From contig NZ_AP024881.1 in NCBI RefSeq assembly GCF_024347675.1, positions 1,674,001 to 1,738,000 on the forward strand: a DNA stretch of 64,000 nucleotides. The letters are read 5' to 3'. The notes beneath the pieces are model-generated. The model searched no databases. It saw nothing but the letters and a program-made list of their open reading frames with translations, and had not been told where the DNA came from. Origin of the DNA: Vibrio ishigakensis. Lineage in GTDB: Bacteria > Pseudomonadota > Gammaproteobacteria > Enterobacterales > Vibrionaceae. The translations under genes and the position numbers were made by a program. Shown here one piece after another: positions 62,708 through 64,000 of this stretch (the first letter of the stretch is position 1; each line of letters starts with the position of its first letter).

Positions 62708-63414
62708 GTCAAACCCCGCTAATTTGGCTACCGGGTCTTCTATGCGACCAAGACTTGTTTGCGGATATGAACGCGGAGTTGCCCAATTGGGTAGCTCCAC
62801 AAACCGCAAAGCTTGGCGCCCTAGACTCTATGCAAGCAATGGCGAAAAAAGTTCTAGATGAGGCACCGAAAGAGTTTATTTTGGGCGGCCTGTCTATGGG
62901 TGGCATCTTAGCATTTGAGGTTTACAGGCAAGCACCAGATAGGGTTAAAGGATTAATCCTGATGGACACCAATGCAGCCGATGAGAAGCCTGAAGTTTCT
63001 GTAAAGCGTGATGCCTTGGTAGAGCGTGCCGTAAACGGTGAGTTTGAAGCCATCACCCCAGAGGTATTGATGCCGGTGCTTATACATGAATCTCGATTGC
63101 ACGATACCGAGCTTACTCAGCGAGTAAGCCAGATGACAATCAGCGTGGGGCTCGAAGCGCTAAAGGCGCACGCCAAAGCCCTTGCCACCAGACCAGATCA
63201 GAGGCCACTACTCTCTGACATCACCTGCCCTACTTTGGTGATCACCGGCAAGCAAGACGCACTGTGCCCTATGGCTAATCACCTATTGATGGCAGAGCAC
63301 ATTGCAGACGTCTCACTACATGTGATCCCTGAATGTGGGCACCTGTCGAGTATGGAAAAACCGATAGAGGTAGCATCTATCGTAAGCGATTGGCTAGAAA
63401 GAAAGATTCGTTAA
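62704..63414 (+). CDS. Alpha/beta hydrolase
   Basis: A 236-residue hydrolase with oxyanion region WLPGLLCDQDLF, nucleophile elbow GGLSMGGILAFEV (Ser near 66), the acid in VITGKQDALCPM and the catalytic His in ECGHLSSMEKP. It is close to the MenH/BioH and 3-oxoadipate enol-lactonase type. Last gene of the four-gene operon with a 4-bp overlap. In context it may open a lactone or ester made by the dehydrogenases. Confidence 0.88.
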   Translation: MSQTPLIWLPGLLCDQDLFADMNAELPNWVAPQTAKLGALDSMQAMAKKVLDEAPKEFILGGLSMGGILAFEVYRQAPDRVKGLILMDTNAADEKPEVSVKRDALVERAVNGEFEAITPEVLMPVLIHESRLHDTELTQRVSQMTISVGLEALKAHAKALATRPDQRPLLSDITCPTLVITGKQDALCPMANHLLMAEHIADVSLHVIPECGHLSSMEKPIEVASIVSDWLERKIR

Positions 63415-63436
63415 AAGTTTAATTGTGTTGCTGTTT

Positions 63437-63476
63437 GACCATCAGGAGTTTCGTTGCCACTGATGGTCTTTTTTTT
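63437..63476 (+). terminator. Terminator of the HpsN-like operon
   Basis: GACCATCAG and CTGATGGTC form a 9-bp stem with a 14-base loop, followed by eight T, 22 bases after the last gene. Confidence 0.85.
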
Positions 63477-63762
63477 GGTTGTTCTCAGATTAGGGGATAG
63501 CGCAAACACTCCCTCTGAGCGTGGTACCCCCTCCGAGCGATTGATTCACAAGGCCGCGGTGAACCCATCCGTGGGCGCTTGGCGCTCGCCTCCCTGCAAG
63601 CGACACCTTGCTCCATCAATCACTCTCCAGCGTTAGCATCAGCCGAAACCAAGCCTACAGGGAAGTATTTACGGCGACTTGCCATGCATCACTGGCAGAG
63701 TGAGCACACGAACCTAAATTATTAGTTGTTCCCTCTAATCCGCAAAAACTTTTTATTGCCCG
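63477..63762. other. Intergenic region with no identified gene
   Basis: 286 bases between the terminator and the GFA-like gene. Only short frames; nothing recognised. Confidence 0.4.
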
Positions 63763-64000
63763 TTACATAGGTGGGAATTTCTCATAAACGGGAATATCTG
63801 TCGGCAATACGGCCCAAGTAGGAGCAGAAGCAGCAAAAATCGCCATATTAGGCTTGAAGCTTTCAGGTTCATCTAGGGTTGGAGCCGCTACGGTATAGAA
63901 GCTACCTGCAGTGATATCCGCGCATACATTCACCCCACATTCTGGGCAAAAGTAATGATGCACATCCTTGCCTGTACTGCCCTTTCGGGTATGAAAACTC
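63763..64000 (-). CDS. GFA-family (glutathione-dependent formaldehyde-activating-like) protein, partial
   Basis: The last 78 residues of a gene whose start lies beyond the window. The sequence includes the zinc-binding CPECGVNVCAD, preceded by SFHTRKGSTGKDVHHYF and followed by VAAPTLDEP, the order seen in the GFA/CENP-V domain (cd02-like mononuclear zinc fold). These proteins bind zinc through cysteines; a formaldehyde role is not shown for most members. The frame is open to the window edge. Confidence 0.8.
   Translation of the reverse strand, partial: SFHTRKGSTGKDVHHYFCPECGVNVCADITAGSFYTVAAPTLDEPESFKPNMAIFAASAPTWAVLPTDIPVYEKFPPM

Overview
The window looks like a chromosomal segment of a marine gammaproteobacterium, most probably a Vibrio or close relative. 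The evidence is gene content typical of Vibrionaceae (SstT, CpdB, a POT peptide transporter, PepT, DASH cryptochrome with a DUF2256 protein, a VF530-family protein, scrR/scrA/scrB), intergenic REP-like palindromes of a kind common in vibrios, and moderate GC with tight gene packing. I see no rRNA or tRNA genes and no CRISPR array. Species cannot be named from the sequence alone.

Layout. 0-3.2 kb: a class 3 lipase-like protein, a DASH cryptochrome, an overlapping short-chain dehydrogenase and, convergent, a 50-residue DUF2256 zinc-finger protein that overlaps by 4 bp the 3' end of an orphan OppA-like binding protein. 4.9-9.8 kb: a TetR repressor divergent from an RND pump operon, with a 29-bp imperfect palindrome between them. 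10-17 kb: housekeeping transport and enzymes (sstT, POT transporter, GtrA-like, a PLP desulfhydrase/ACC-deaminase homologue, cpdB). 17-19.4 kb: an AT-richer two-gene unit, a cytosolic alpha/beta hydrolase followed by an exported protein of unknown function. 19.7-25.9 kb: a methylcitrate-cycle operon (GntR regulator-prpB-prpC-prpD-prpE) with two ATTGT-N2-ACAAT palindromes at its promoter. 26-28.8 kb: pepT, a MITE-like element and two small uncharacterised genes. 28.8-34 kb: a likely accessory insert with a methyltransferase-HNH nuclease fusion and a HelD-like helicase carrying a nuclease-like insertion and zinc ribbons, separated by arfB. 34-40 kb: a porin, VF530, a metallophosphoesterase, small membrane proteins and a lipoprotein, trhA. 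40-45 kb: sucrose utilisation (scrB, scrR, scrA) with identical 25-bp operator regions in front of scrA and scrB.

45.2-63.4 kb is the most interesting block. It holds a seven-gene ABC-importer plus triple SnoaL/NTF2-like operon, a TRAP transporter operon, a LacI-family regulator, an HpcH/HpaI aldolase, and a four-gene operon of a histidinol-dehydrogenase-like (HpsN-like) enzyme, a short-chain dehydrogenase, a double-cupin protein and an alpha/beta hydrolase. A shared 20-bp LacI-type operator (consensus TTTTGCATTCGTATCCAAAA) stands in front of all four operons, so the block appears to be one regulon for uptake and breakdown of an unidentified compound. An intact IS3-family (IS150-type) element has inserted between the ABC and TRAP operons, into a REP-like palindrome, leaving a 4-bp AGAC duplication. 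The window ends inside a GFA-family gene.
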